Counted from the stretch's first letter, positions 8,018-17,541 are shown. The stretch: 64,000 nt of DNA from Desulfopila aestuarii DSM 18488 (GCF_900143695.1 NZ_FRFE01000010.1:1-64000); one strand, 5' to 3'. The notes: generated by a model not told the origin, from the letters alone. Numbers and translations are program-made.

Positions 8018-8998
8018 ATGGATTGGAGCCTTTTCCCCGAACATATCCTGCCACGGTTGCAGGGCCATGTAGCGGTACGCTCCATGCGTCGAAAACCGCG
8101 GCTCTGGAAGGATACGAGTGATTTCGTCAATATCGACTATGGTGATGTGATCCATGTCGACAATCGTTACCTGCTGGTTGTGGGATATACCCGCGAGGGG
8201 CGGTTTGGCGTCGATGAGCAGCCGAAACAGTGGGTGCCGAAGGTGTATGATCTGGAGAGTGAAGAACGAAATATTGTAAAACTCGTTTTTCACGAGACCT
8301 ACACCATCCGCCTGGGTGGCCTTGAGGTCACTTGTTATCGCAGCCCGGAAAAAGAGGCGCGGGTCATTGAACTCACCCGTGGCAATCCCTCCTTTATGCA
8401 AGGCTACGCGACACTGGACGATGCCGGAAATCTGGTACGGATACTGAAAATTGTCAATGGTCAGCGGTTGGATAAAGAGGTGTTCAAGATGGGAGCGAGT
8501 CATCTTGAATACTTTGAGCACTATCTGTCGGATGTGCTGCGCCGTTTTCTCGTTTCTGTGGAGTCCATTGCCATGCTCCATTCCCATGGCTTAAAACATG
8601 GGGATATCCGGAGGGACCATATCTTTGTCGATCGCGAGGACGGCCATTTTATTTGGATCGATTTCGATTACGATTTCTACCTGCCGGAACGTCCCTACGC
8701 CATGGACCTGTTCGGACTTGGCAATGTGTTATTGTTTCTCATTGGTCAGCAGAACTTTCGGCCTGGTGATCTCATGAAAAATCCGGCTTTCGGTGAGAAG
8801 GTCTTCGACCGCATTACCGATGGTGATCTTGCCCTTGTTGCCAAGGACCGGATCTTCAACCTCCAGAAGATCTATCCCTACATCCCCGATGCCTTAAACG
8901 ACATCCTGCTCTACTTCTCTGCAGGTACCGAGGTGATGTACGATACGGTGGATGAGTTTTGCGCTGATTTGCACCGGGCGGTGGCACGAATCTGGTGA
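8018..8998 (+). CDS. Atypical protein-kinase-like protein
   Basis: A protein of about 326 residues whose C-terminal half resembles a protein kinase C-lobe. It has a catalytic-loop-like HGDIRRDHI at residues 194-202, where the usual Asn is His, then IDFDYD near 215 replacing the DFG motif, then a short activation region and helices. A weak N-lobe candidate lysine lies in VRILKI near residue 144. It may be a small-molecule or Rio/ABC1-like kinase or a pseudokinase. The ATG at 8018 is five bases from AGGA; an ATG at 8015 is also possible. The 8-nt gap to UspA implies co-expression and perhaps a functional link to stress sensing. Confidence 0.65.
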   Translation: MDWSLFPEHILPRLQGHVAVRSMRRKPRLWKDTSDFVNIDYGDVIHVDNRYLLVVGYTREGRFGVDEQPKQWVPKVYDLESEERNIVKLVFHETYTIRLGGLEVTCYRSPEKEARVIELTRGNPSFMQGYATLDDAGNLVRILKIVNGQRLDKEVFKMGASHLEYFEHYLSDVLRRFLVSVESIAMLHSHGLKHGDIRRDHIFVDREDGHFIWIDFDYDFYLPERPYAMDLFGLGNVLLFLIGQQNFRPGDLMKNPAFGEKVFDRITDGDLALVAKDRIFNLQKIYPYIPDALNDILLYFSAGTEVMYDTVDEFCADLHRAVARIW

Positions 8999-9032
8999 TG
9001 AGGATGATCTGGTGCTAGTATGAGGAGTACAC

Positions 9033-9326
9033 ATGGTGAAAATCGCGCTTCTACCTGATGATACAACGATCCGTGCCTGTTATCTGAACGGCAGATTGCC
9101 TGAACGGTATATGGAGGATTTCTCCCTGACAGGGATTGTTGTCGATCGCTTTGAAGAGGCATGTGTGCTGCTGGCTGACAGAGGGTACCAACTTCGAGAA
9201 GAAGAGGGTGGTTTGGAAATTTCTCTTGGCACCTGCCAGCAGTTGCCTGCGTTGATGTCGATTCTGACGGCGCATCAGATCCATTGCGAAATTTCGGATA
9301 TTGCCGATACCATCTATCAAGCCTGA
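9033..9326 (+). CDS. Hypothetical protein, 97 residues
   Basis: Not recognised. A small, acidic, soluble protein with a good ribosome site (GAGGAG, spacing 6) 34 bp after the kinase-like gene, so probably the last gene of the panE-like/usp/kinase-like operon. It reads as an alpha/beta protein of two similar halves (strand GIVVDRFEEA then a helix; later IHCEISDIADTI), with no Cys cluster, signal peptide or membrane segment. Function unknown. Confidence 0.7.
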   Translation: MVKIALLPDDTTIRACYLNGRLPERYMEDFSLTGIVVDRFEEACVLLADRGYQLREEEGGLEISLGTCQQLPALMSILTAHQIHCEISDIADTIYQA

Positions 9327-9576
9327 TGATTGGATGGCTGCCCGGAGGGTGGCCTACTCTCACTCAATATCTCAATATTCCTGACTTTTTATGTAATTTC
9401 ACCTCCTGGTAGCCTGCCGATGAGAGACCCCCGCGCTCTCTAATTTGGGATCCAACATGCCGATTTGCATGGCAGCAATTCTTTGGGGTGCAGATTAAGC
9501 GGGTAGTCTGTTGTGATTCGTGGCATGATGCGACCAGTGTTGGAGAAGGTACACCAGGTTATTTGCGGAGGATGGC

Positions 9577-9759
9577 ATGAGAAGAAGGACGGTTCATCAG
9601 TGGCGGGATTGGCTACTGGAGAATATCGGTGATGACAGCTATGAATTGATCAAAAAAACTGATCTCTCTGTCTTTCGCACGATTACGGCAAAAAATGATA
9701 TGGATGCGGAAAACGAGTGTCAGCGTATTATCAAGAGTGTGAGGGAGGGGAAGGCGTAG
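9577..9759 (+). CDS. Small hypothetical protein, 60 residues
   Basis: Not recognised. A 60-residue charged, mostly helical protein. GGAGG is placed seven bases before the ATG, supporting translation. It begins MRRRTVHQWRDWLLENIG and ends with a basic helix. A rho-independent terminator lies about 105 bp downstream. It could be a small regulatory or stress protein; nothing in it indicates a specific role. Confidence 0.5.
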   Translation: MRRRTVHQWRDWLLENIGDDSYELIKKTDLSVFRTITAKNDMDAENECQRIIKSVREGKA

Positions 9760-9864
9760 CATATTACTCACCCGAGACTATGAAGAGAATCATCTCGCAG
9801 CTCTGTGACGTTTGAAATGTGATTGCAACTTTGAACCACTATCACGGCCTGTGCTATGTTATCG

Positions 9865-9900
9865 ACCGGCAGGGAGATCTATTTCCCAGCCGGTTTTTTA
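9865..9900 (+). terminator. Rho-independent terminator
   Basis: ACCGGC (9865-9870) pairs with GCCGGT (9889-9894). An inner GGGA/TCCC pairing extends the stem, and it is followed by a T tract to 9899. It ends the plus-strand transcript of the small gene at 9577 and lies just before the end of the convergent double-Usp gene. Confidence 0.75.
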
Positions 9901-9915
9901 TTGTCCCTTTCTCAA

Positions 9916-10860
9916 TTATCCTACAATACAGAGTGCTTGTTCCTTGGCCAGTTGAACGAGCTTGTTGGTTACCCGGCCCATCGAAAAATCGCTAACCTCG
10001 GTGACACCTCTTCTACCCACAACGATAGTGCCGCAACCTTCTTTTTGGGCTTCGTCGATGATGGAAGCCGCTCGGCTGCGGACACCGGTTGCGATCCGAG
10101 TGGCAATGCGATCGGGGGCGATGTCGAGTTCGTTTAAGAGGGCCTCGGCCTGGAGGATCACCGGTTGCATGTCCCTTTCAGCATCACGGATCAGCTGCTC
10201 TTGGTAGGAACGTGGAAAGATGTCTGCCATCTCCGGTGGCGAGATCGCGGCAATACCGCGAATGGCGTGAAAAAGCGTGATGGAGTTTGTCTTTCTGTTC
10301 AGAACGGTGGCTCCATGGCGAACAACCTTCAGGGCACTGGCCGAATGGTCCATGGCGATCAGTACCCGGTCGGATATTGGTTTGGCGCCGACCAACCAGA
10401 TTGCGGGAGCCGGGCCGCTGCCAATAACCTTGCTGGCTACACTGCCCAGTACCTGATCCTGCATCGAGGCTGATTTGCCGCGGCCAATAACCAGGATATC
10501 GTACTGTCTTCTCGCTTCAGCAATAATGTCGCGGGCAACACCTTCCAGTTGAGGGCTGATCTTGGTGGTTACCTGGGCCGGTGGGAAGCCATGCTCCGTC
10601 AAAATCTGGAAGGCGCTGTTGATAGTACCCACTGCATGATCCAGTTGTCTCTTCTCCCATTTGCGGGCGGCCTCGATCTTTGGTCCCCAGAGGGAATCTT
10701 TACCGCTATCCCAGAATGTTTCGGGAATTTTGCTGAGTACTGTGTAGAGCACAACTTCCGTACCGGCAGGTTGCGCCGAGGCGCCGACGTAGCGCACAAC
10801 ATTGAGGGACTCGTTTGAGCCGTCAACGGCGATGAGAATTCTTGTGGGTGTTTCGCTCAT
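9916..10860 (-). CDS. Universal stress protein with two tandem Usp domains
   Basis: A 314-residue protein built of two UspA domains. Domain 1 (about 5-150) begins TRILIAVDGSNESLNVV and has GRGKSASMQDQVLGS as its nucleotide motif. Domain 2 (about 165-312) begins RVLIAMDHSASALKVV and has GRRGVTEVSDFSMGR. Both keep G-x2-G-x9-G, so both may bind ATP. The ATG at 10860 is six bases after GGAG, better than the upstream ATG at 10872. A GTTACC/CGTTAC half-site pair lies 80 bp upstream of the start, recalling the nrfA dyads. Confidence 0.9.
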   Translation of the reverse strand: MSETPTRILIAVDGSNESLNVVRYVGASAQPAGTEVVLYTVLSKIPETFWDSGKDSLWGPKIEAARKWEKRQLDHAVGTINSAFQILTEHGFPPAQVTTKISPQLEGVARDIIAEARRQYDILVIGRGKSASMQDQVLGSVASKVIGSGPAPAIWLVGAKPISDRVLIAMDHSASALKVVRHGATVLNRKTNSITLFHAIRGIAAISPPEMADIFPRSYQEQLIRDAERDMQPVILQAEALLNELDIAPDRIATRIATGVRSRAASIIDEAQKEGCGTIVVGRRGVTEVSDFSMGRVTNKLVQLAKEQALCIVG

Positions 10861-11132
10861 AATGATCTCCATTGTCTTGAGTTGTTTTAGTCAAAAGGGA
10901 TTCCTCCGGAAGCAGATTGTGGTGCCCTGCAACCTGGGATGTTACCGTTTCGTTACGTATCTTTAAGCAACTCTTGGACCAGGAATGTCGATAAAGGTAA
11001 AGACAAGCAAATTCAGGACATTACGAACTGGCATTTAAGGGGGTAGGCCGGGAAGGATGAGAATGGTGCCCGGCATCTGTAAAGAGGGTGTTACAGCTTA
11101 AGTCAGTTTTTTTGACACTGGTTGCGGGGGAA

Positions 11133-11972
11133 TCAATTGTTTTCGGTAATTCCCAGGATGGTGTTCCATACACCATTCTGGTGCCACTGTTTGAGCAGCA
11201 GTACTGGCTGAGTGCGCAGATAGTCCCTGATTTGTTCAGCTTCGCTGTTCAAGAGGCCGGAGAGGACAAACCACTTCTGGCGAAGGAAACCTTCGCTTCT
11301 GACGATGTCCTTCATAACCGCATAATGGATATTCGCCACCAGGAGATCGCTGGGGCAAGAAAGCAACTCCTCAGCTCTACCGTTCACCACCAGGATGTTC
11401 TCTTCAAGGCCGTTGAGCCGGACGTTGGTTTGTGCCGTGGTAGCGGCCAGATGGTTGAAATCGACAGCCAGACATCTGGGACATCCGAGCTTTGCCGCAG
11501 CCAGAGCCAGTACGCCTGTGCCGGTGCCGAGATCGTACATGGTTTGGACCTTATTGCCCCGGCAGGCGATTTCGATTGCTTCAAGGCAGTCGTGAGTGGT
11601 GGGATGGGTACCGTTGCCGAACACCACGCCAGAGTTGAGGGTGAGGGCAATTTCGCCTTCTTGAGGAACTACCGTCTCCCATGGTGGCTGGAGGATAAAC
11701 CGACCGATGTGAAGCGGCTCAATCGATCCTCCTTGCCAGTCGGCATAGGTCATCTGGTAGGTATCGAGTAATTGCAGTTGCGGCCACCGGGCGATCAGGG
11801 TTTCGACTTCGACTGGTGTCTCTTCAAGAAAAAAGAGAAAAGAAAAATCATCTTCTTCCCAGTTACCGAGAAAAGCATCATGGCTGATCCGGTAGTCTTT
11901 CGGGATTTTGCCTGCCAGATAGTAGATGTATAAAAGGGAGTCGGGCCGGAGTGCGTCGGTTGCTCGTGTCAT
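11133..11972 (-). CDS. prmA: Ribosomal protein L11 methyltransferase (PrmA-like)
   Basis: A 279-residue SAM-dependent methyltransferase. The N-terminal half is a small alpha/beta substrate-binding domain. The catalytic part has the PrmA-type motif FGNGTHPTT (about 138-146), the SAM-binding loop DLGTGTGVLALAAAKLG (about 164-180), an acidic VDFNH, and VANI in place of the usual NI motif region. PrmA trimethylates L11 in E. coli. Length is near the usual 290. It is a single gene with nothing cotranscribed. Confidence 0.82.
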   Translation of the reverse strand: MTRATDALRPDSLLYIYYLAGKIPKDYRISHDAFLGNWEEDDFSFLFFLEETPVEVETLIARWPQLQLLDTYQMTYADWQGGSIEPLHIGRFILQPPWETVVPQEGEIALTLNSGVVFGNGTHPTTHDCLEAIEIACRGNKVQTMYDLGTGTGVLALAAAKLGCPRCLAVDFNHLAATTAQTNVRLNGLEENILVVNGRAEELLSCPSDLLVANIHYAVMKDIVRSEGFLRQKWFVLSGLLNSEAEQIRDYLRTQPVLLLKQWHQNGVWNTILGITENN

Positions 11973-12518
11973 GATCAGAAGATGTTTTTCTCCGTGAGGA
12001 TATTGTACTTTTTGGTCCGTTGATGCTAGGCTAATACGTAGTGTTTATATCGCACCTGCTCATTTTGTTAAAGTGTGATGACGCTTGGAACTGCCAAAGT
12101 AGTCAATAACATCAATTCTATTTGAAGAGCAATAGTGCCAAACTCTTGTTTTGTGCGTTCTACTCCTGTTTTGCTATATGCTGCCAGAAGAGCTTTTTGC
12201 AAAGGTTCAGAATTTTCAGCGGCCCGAAGAGATGAGACTGGTGTTACCAGCCGGTAGCACGCAGGGGGAACGGCATGTTACCTTGCGGTAACGCCATCGA
12301 TTATTGTATCTCGTAACATTATGTAAATACGTTTGAAAATAATAGGTATGGTCATTGCAACGAAAAGATATCACGTGTTTTGGTTGCTCAGTGCGGAGGT
12401 CGATGGATCTTTGCGTCAGACCCGCCAGAGCCAGTAGCGATAGCGGCCGTTTTTTGGGATGGGAAAATGGCTGAAGACGTTATCTCGAAAGTAGGAAAAA
12501 ATTTTCAAAGGAGATGTT
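11973..12518. other. Intergenic region between prmA and nrfA
   Basis: 546 bp without a convincing gene; the short frame at 12380-12601 has no family likeness and overlaps the nrfA start. The region holds the divergent control DNA of prmA and nrfA, including two GTTACC-type dyads (12241-12292) and an AT-rich stretch near 12325-12345 that could hold the nrfA promoter. AAAGGAG at 12508-12514 is the nrfA ribosome site. Confidence 0.6.
12241..12292 (+). promoter_or_regulatory. Two tandem dyads upstream of nrfA, candidate operator
   Basis: GTGTTACCAGCCGGTAGCAC (12241-12260; one mismatch between arms) and GTTACCTTGCGGTAAC (12277-12292; perfect) share the core TTACC-N4-GGTA, with centres 34 bp apart. 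Symmetry and spacing resemble sites for Crp/Fnr-family dimers. The activator is not identified; a nitrite- or NO-responsive regulator is a guess from the downstream gene. Confidence 0.5.
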
Positions 12519-14006
12519 ATGAGAAAAACAAGTGTACTGCTTGCCGGTTCGCTGGTTGCGGTTGGTGCCGTTCTTGCCTTCAGTGGCCCGGGAATAGCTG
12601 AGATGGCAAAAGGCGGAGTTTTGGAGAAAGGAGTAGAGGGGCGTAGCGATAAATGGGCCGAAAAATATCCGAACCAGTATAATTCCTGGAAGCAGACCTC
12701 TGAAAATGACTCGATAACCGACATGATCGCCAAGAAACCGCAACTGGCAATTCTCTGGGCCGGTTATGGTTTTGCCAAGGATTACAATGCGCCACGCGGA
12801 CATTTTTACGCTTTACAGTCCAATGTCAATTCTCTGCGCACCGGTGCACCGGTAGGTCCCGATACCGGCCCCATGCCAACCGCTTGCTGGACCTGTAAAT
12901 CACCAGACGTTCCGCGCATCATGGAACGTGACGGCGAACTCGAATACTTCACCGGAAAATGGGCCAAGTACGGCAATGAGATTGTTAACTCTATCGGTTG
13001 TGCCGACTGTCACAGCAGCCAGACCGGCGAGTTGCAGATCTCCCGTCCATATCTGACCAAAGGTCTTGAGGCCATTGGTGTCGACACCAAAAAGGTCGAC
13101 AGTGAAGATATGAGAACCCTTGCCTGTGCTCAGTGCCATGTAGAATACTACTTCAAGAAGACTGAATGGACCGACAAAGATGGCAACAAGAAGACCGCCG
13201 GCGTTGTCACCCTTCCCTGGGATAACGGTCTGTCAGCAGAGGCGATGGAGAAATATTACGATGATATCAACTTCAGCGACTGGACCCATGGTATCAGCAA
13301 AACCCCGATGTTGAAGGCCCAGCATCCCGGTTATGAGATCTATTCCACCGGCATTCACGCCAAAAGTGGCGTAAGCTGTGCTGACTGTCATATGCCAAGC
13401 AAGAAAGAGGGTGATGAAACCTTCAGTGATCATCATATAGCCAGCCCTCTGGCCACCGACGATATCGTTTGTGTCGGTTGCCATGACCAGGACGCCGAAG
13501 TCATTAAGGCGGTAGTTGAAGAGAAGTTGGAACGAAAAGAGCAGCTGATGGAAATTGCCATGGATAATCTCGCCAAGGCCCACCTCGAGGCTGGCAAGGC
13601 CTGGGAAGTTGGAGCCACCGAGGACGAGATGAAAGACATCCTGACCGATATCCGTCATGCCCAGTGGAAATGGGATTACTCTATCGCCAGCCATGGTTCA
13701 TTCTTCCATGCTCCGGAGGAGACACTTCGTCTTCTTGCCGTTGCCAACGAGACTGCTCAGCAGGCCCGTCTGAAGCTTATTCCGGTTCTGGCAAAGCATG
13801 GCGCGGCCGGTTTTGCTGCACCTGATTTCTCCACCAAAGAGAAAGCCCAGGCGTTGGCCGGTGTAAATCTGGCCAAGCTTGTGGCCGAGAAAGAGCAGTT
13901 TAAGGCAACACTGGCAAAAGAGTGGGAAAAGCAGGCAATAGAAAAAGGTGTTTTAAGCCCAGATACCAGAAAGGGTATGTCAGATAATAGTTCGTACAGC
14001 AAATAA
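12519..14006 (+). CDS. nrfA: Cytochrome c nitrite reductase, ammonia-forming (NrfA)
   Basis: A 495-residue pentaheme cytochrome c552 that reduces nitrite to ammonium in the periplasm. After a signal peptide (cleavage near residue 27) come the catalytic CWTCK heme motif (123-127) and four CxxCH motifs at 161, 203, 287 and 318. Likely active-site residues are Arg107, Tyr210 and His280, with downstream helices rich in Lys/Glu. A strong AAAGGAG site precedes the ATG. No nrfH or other membrane quinol dehydrogenase gene adjoins it, and it is closed by a strong terminator, so it is a single-gene transcript. Confidence 0.97.
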   Translation: MRKTSVLLAGSLVAVGAVLAFSGPGIAEMAKGGVLEKGVEGRSDKWAEKYPNQYNSWKQTSENDSITDMIAKKPQLAILWAGYGFAKDYNAPRGHFYALQSNVNSLRTGAPVGPDTGPMPTACWTCKSPDVPRIMERDGELEYFTGKWAKYGNEIVNSIGCADCHSSQTGELQISRPYLTKGLEAIGVDTKKVDSEDMRTLACAQCHVEYYFKKTEWTDKDGNKKTAGVVTLPWDNGLSAEAMEKYYDDINFSDWTHGISKTPMLKAQHPGYEIYSTGIHAKSGVSCADCHMPSKKEGDETFSDHHIASPLATDDIVCVGCHDQDAEVIKAVVEEKLERKEQLMEIAMDNLAKAHLEAGKAWEVGATEDEMKDILTDIRHAQWKWDYSIASHGSFFHAPEETLRLLAVANETAQQARLKLIPVLAKHGAAGFAAPDFSTKEKAQALAGVNLAKLVAEKEQFKATLAKEWEKQAIEKGVLSPDTRKGMSDNSSYSK

Positions 14007-14040
14007 TACTGCACTGCTGTAACAAGACTCCCCCAAAAAA

Positions 14041-14079
14041 AACACCCCACACTGATTTCAGTGTGGGGTGTTTTTTTTT
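14041..14079. terminator. Strong bidirectional terminator
   Basis: A perfect 15-bp stem, AACACCCCACACTGA against its complement, with a 2-base loop (the apical pairs must open in practice), followed by nine T on the plus strand and preceded by an A tract. It can stop nrfA transcription and the convergent MCP gene. Confidence 0.93.
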
Positions 14080-14097
14080 GACCTGTTACAAAGGCTC

Positions 14098-15840
14098 CTA
14101 TTGTATCAGCATTTCCGGTTTGCAGCCGATAATGAACGCACCCCAGTGCTTGCCGTCGATAAAGATCGGCAGGGAAAGATCGTTCAAGACTTCGCCTGTA
14201 TCCCGCATATAGGTCTGGAGCAGCATTGGTTTGGTGTGAGAGCACCGCCTCTTTTCTGCAGAGTTACTGAGAAAGATGCGTTGATGCCGGCTATAGAGCA
14301 GATCGCGCTGTGGATCACCGGTCATAGGCTTGGAAAAAGGACCGTGGTGGATCGGCAGATAGCCGTTTCGGTCAATAACGAGTGTGTAGATTGCCCCGTC
14401 CAGTTCTTGTAATGCCCGATCACATAACGGCAGCATTTTTTCCCTGAAGGCGGCAGTAAAGGCCGTTTCGTACTTTTGCGGGTTGGTGTTGGGAACTTTA
14501 CGGTAATTGTTGTCAAAGACATTCACACCATTTTTCTTCATTGCCTGGACCTCGGCCTGGAACAGCTCATGGGTCTTTTGGGCCCAGGAAATAATGCGAT
14601 CAAACGTTCCTTCACCGGTTGAGAATCGAGAGACCATTTCCAGCATCTCTTCTGTGACACCGGTGAGTGTCGCTACGGAAGATTCTGAAACCTGCATATT
14701 TTCAGCAACCTGTTGGCTCAAGGTGTTGACGATGTTGATTTTATCAGCCACTTCGTGATTGTTGGTGGAGAGCTCCTCAATTGCTGCGGCGATCTTCATA
14801 AGCTGTTCATTGGCTTCTTCGAAGTCGCCCATCATTGAACTGAAATTTTCTGAGGCCTCACAGACCGTGGCGGTGGTTTCACTCGCATACTGACTGATCT
14901 CGGCAGTTTCCTGTCGGGTTCGCTCGACAATGGAGATCATTGAATTGATATTGGCGGTAATATCCTGGGTGGCCGGTTTGATCCGCCTGGCCAGATTCCG
15001 TACCTCCTCGGCTACCACTGCAAACCCTTTTCCATGTTCTGCGGCGCGGGCCGCCTCAATAGTGGCGTTGAGTGAAAGCAGATTGGTCATTTCCGCAATG
15101 TCGTTAATGATCGATACCGCCTGCAGAATATTGGATGAGCTGGTGGCCAGTTCATCCACCGTGCTGCGAAAGGATTCGACAGAGGTGTTGATCTGCTGGG
15201 TCTTGCCGGCGGCAGCCATCAGTTCTTTGTAGGAGCCCTGGGCGAGATTCAGGTTCTGTGATGTTTTTTCTGCCACATACTGGGTCGACGTGGAAACCTC
15301 GGCAATAGCGTTGCTTGCTTCGGCACTGGCGGCAGAAACAATACCGGATATTTCCCGCTGCTCGGCTGTCTTGCTGGTGGTGCTGTGTACCGAGTTGGCC
15401 ACCTTGGCAGCGTCTACGGCGATATCAATACCGGTTTTACGGATCTGTTCGATCAATTGGCGGATGGAACAAAGAAATTCTTCATGCTTGAGGTGAATAT
15501 TGCGGGTGGCGTCACTGTTATCTGCGGTGTTGCGGAAGGAAAGATCCAGCATACCGTCCTGCATTGTGGAAAAAAGTGAACCAATTTCGTCCACCGTGAC
15601 CTGCATGCTCTCCTTGAGTGCCTTGCCAAAACTCAGACCAAGGGGAATGGAGAGTATACACAGCACCCCGGCCAGGATGAACAGTGGAACCTGTACTGAC
15701 GGCAAAAAAATCGCCATGGCCATAAGTGCAAGGCTGGTGAAGTTGGCGACAAGTAGCAGCGCAATCGCGCCTTGGACCTTACCTGAAAAAGTTGGGAAAA
15801 ATCTTGAAACGGACCTGAAGGAAAACGACGACGCAGCCAT
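14098..15840 (-). CDS. Methyl-accepting chemotaxis protein with C-terminal sensor domain
   Basis: A 580-residue chemoreceptor. Two closely spaced membrane helices lie at about 22-62 with almost no periplasmic domain between them. The cytoplasmic signalling hairpin contains the invariant tip [20 protein letters not shown] and then [17 protein letters not shown]. After the coiled coil, the last 150 residues form a separate domain ending in [19 protein letters not shown], a motif of cytosolic PAS/Cache-like modules placed at the C-terminus of some MCPs. It therefore probably senses an intracellular signal. The ATG at 15840 follows GAGGTGAGG. Confidence 0.9.
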   Translation of the reverse strand: MAASSFSFRSVSRFFPTFSGKVQGAIALLLVANFTSLALMAMAIFLPSVQVPLFILAGVLCILSIPLGLSFGKALKESMQVTVDEIGSLFSTMQDGMLDLSFRNTADNSDATRNIHLKHEEFLCSIRQLIEQIRKTGIDIAVDAAKVANSVHSTTSKTAEQREISGIVSAASAEASNAIAEVSTSTQYVAEKTSQNLNLAQGSYKELMAAAGKTQQINTSVESFRSTVDELATSSSNILQAVSIINDIAEMTNLLSLNATIEAARAAEHGKGFAVVAEEVRNLARRIKPATQDITANINSMISIVERTRQETAEISQYASETTATVCEASENFSSMMGDFEEANEQLMKIAAAIEELSTNNHEVADKINIVNTLSQQVAENMQVSESSVATLTGVTEEMLEMVSRFSTGEGTFDRIISWAQKTHELFQAEVQAMKKNGVNVFDNNYRKVPNTNPQKYETAFTAAFREKMLPLCDRALQELDGAIYTLVIDRNGYLPIHHGPFSKPMTGDPQRDLLYSRHQRIFLSNSAEKRRCSHTKPMLLQTYMRDTGEVLNDLSLPIFIDGKHWGAFIIGCKPEMLIQ

Positions 15841-16020
15841 ACACCTCACCTCTTCTAAATCTGTTTGCCTCATACAATCTCATAACATGCTGAATATACT
15901 TGGCTGTTGCAGGTAACACTGCAGGCGCACCCCTGATATATTCAGGGATGTGCAACAGATACAACCGAACTGAGGGTGGGGGCACAGATTGGGTGTTCTG
16001 ATTGCTGCAGAAGCCCGGAG

Positions 16021-17541
16021 TTACTTACGGGCCAGTTCTTCGCGGGCCATTTCAGTGATGGTCCGAAAATCTATTTTGCCGCTGCCCATCTTCGGCAGAT
16101 TCTCCATAACCATAAAGGTTTTCGGCAAGGCGATGGCCGGCAGGTACTCCGCCATCTGCTTGATGATGTTTTTCTGGTCCACTGGAACCGTGGTGACTGC
16201 GACGAGCCGCGCACCTTTCATGGCATCGGGGATTTCGACCACAGAGCAATGAGCATCTTCCGGGAGAAGCTTCTCTAAAGTGTCCTCAATTTTTACCATC
16301 GAGACCATCTCACCGCCAATTTTGACAAACCGTTTTAAACGGCCAACGTGCCAGAGGTAACCGTCCGCATCGAGATTACCCATGTCGCCGGTATCGTACC
16401 AGCCATGGCGAATGTGAAGTGAAGTCTGCTCAAAGTCGTTGAAGTAACCTTTCATAACGCTGGCGCCCTTGATGAGGATACGGCCATCCTCGCCGGGGCC
16501 GCACTCTTCACCGGTTTCGTAGTTTTCGATCCGGACCTGAACGCCATCAATGGGCTTGCCGACACTGCCAGGGCGATTGTTTTCGGGACTATTGGCTGAT
16601 ATGACCGGTGAACACTCGGTGGCACCATACCCTTCCAAAAGGGTAATGCCGTGTTTTTCCTTGAAGGCTTCGCGCAGAGAGTCCGGGCACTTATCGGCAC
16701 CAACCAGGGCGATGCGGAGCGATTCAAAATCACCGGTATCTGATTTGCGGAGATAGCCCCAGAAAAAGCTTGGCGTTCCAACCATCAGGCTCGGTTTATT
16801 ATTCCGGGCGATTTCACATACCTTTTTATATTCGAGCGGGTTGGCGTAGGTCAGGATGGTGTTGCCGTGATGAATCGGGATCCACAGGTTGACGGTCATG
16901 CCGAAGACATGGAAGTAGGGCAGAGTGGCAAGAAAAATTTCGTCCTTGGTGAACTTGAACCGCTCGGTGCAGCTGGCGACATTGGCGCTGATATTGCTAT
17001 GGGTCAACTGCACCGCTTTGGGGTCTTTCTCACTGCCGCTAGTGAACAGAATGGCGGCATTGGCATCTTCGCGACCGTTGAAGACCAGTTTCTTGATGAG
17101 CCCGGCAGGAAGTTTGGAGAGGAGGGCGGCCCGCACCTTCTGTAGTCTGCTTATCCCTGCCATGATATCTTCGATATAGACCATGCCATCCACATAGGGG
17201 CAGTCGATCTTTTCCAGTAGGGCTTTCGAGGTGATAATGGTTCGGAAATCGCATTTCCGCTGGGCGTAGCGGGCGTTCTGTTCGGCGCCGGTCGAATAGT
17301 TGATCATCACCGGGGTCCGGCCGCTCATCAGGACTGCTATCTTGCTCAGGATACAGCCGGCTGAGGTGGGGAGCATCAGGCCAATGTTACCGCGCTCCAG
17401 CTTCCGGAAAATCCTGGTGAGGATCAGGGTCGCAATCAGGGCCCGATCGTAGGTGATCTTGCTGTTGGTGGTGAAATCGTGAAGCGCCAGCTTTGTTCCG
17501 CACTCTTTGGCTACATCAATAAACTTGTGGTGTAAAAGCAC
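16021..17541 (-). CDS. AMP-binding acyl-CoA/acyl-ACP synthetase
   Basis: A 506-residue ANL-family adenylate-forming enzyme. It has the phosphate-binding A3 motif ILFTSGSEKDPKAVQLTH (about 168-185), the A5 motif EGYGATECSP, the A7 hinge YDTGDMG, the A8 GRLKRFVKIGGEMVS, and the A10 lysine in KMGSGKID near the C-terminus. The A3 form and overall size resemble the synthetase half of Aas, which activates fatty acids for acyl-carrier protein or phospholipid repair, but no acyltransferase domain is attached. It stands alone between an MCP and a regulatory region. Confidence 0.85.
   Translation of the reverse strand: MLLHHKFIDVAKECGTKLALHDFTTNSKITYDRALIATLILTRIFRKLERGNIGLMLPTSAGCILSKIAVLMSGRTPVMINYSTGAEQNARYAQRKCDFRTIITSKALLEKIDCPYVDGMVYIEDIMAGISRLQKVRAALLSKLPAGLIKKLVFNGREDANAAILFTSGSEKDPKAVQLTHSNISANVASCTERFKFTKDEIFLATLPYFHVFGMTVNLWIPIHHGNTILTYANPLEYKKVCEIARNNKPSLMVGTPSFFWGYLRKSDTGDFESLRIALVGADKCPDSLREAFKEKHGITLLEGYGATECSPVISANSPENNRPGSVGKPIDGVQVRIENYETGEECGPGEDGRILIKGASVMKGYFNDFEQTSLHIRHGWYDTGDMGNLDADGYLWHVGRLKRFVKIGGEMVSMVKIEDTLEKLLPEDAHCSVVEIPDAMKGARLVAVTTVPVDQKNIIKQMAEYLPAIALPKTFMVMENLPKMGSGKIDFRTITEMAREELARK

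Noticed and set aside
12380-12601. A 73-codon plus-strand frame before nrfA.
   Set aside because: It overlaps the nrfA signal-peptide region, lacks a ribosome site and reads as Cys/Gly noise.
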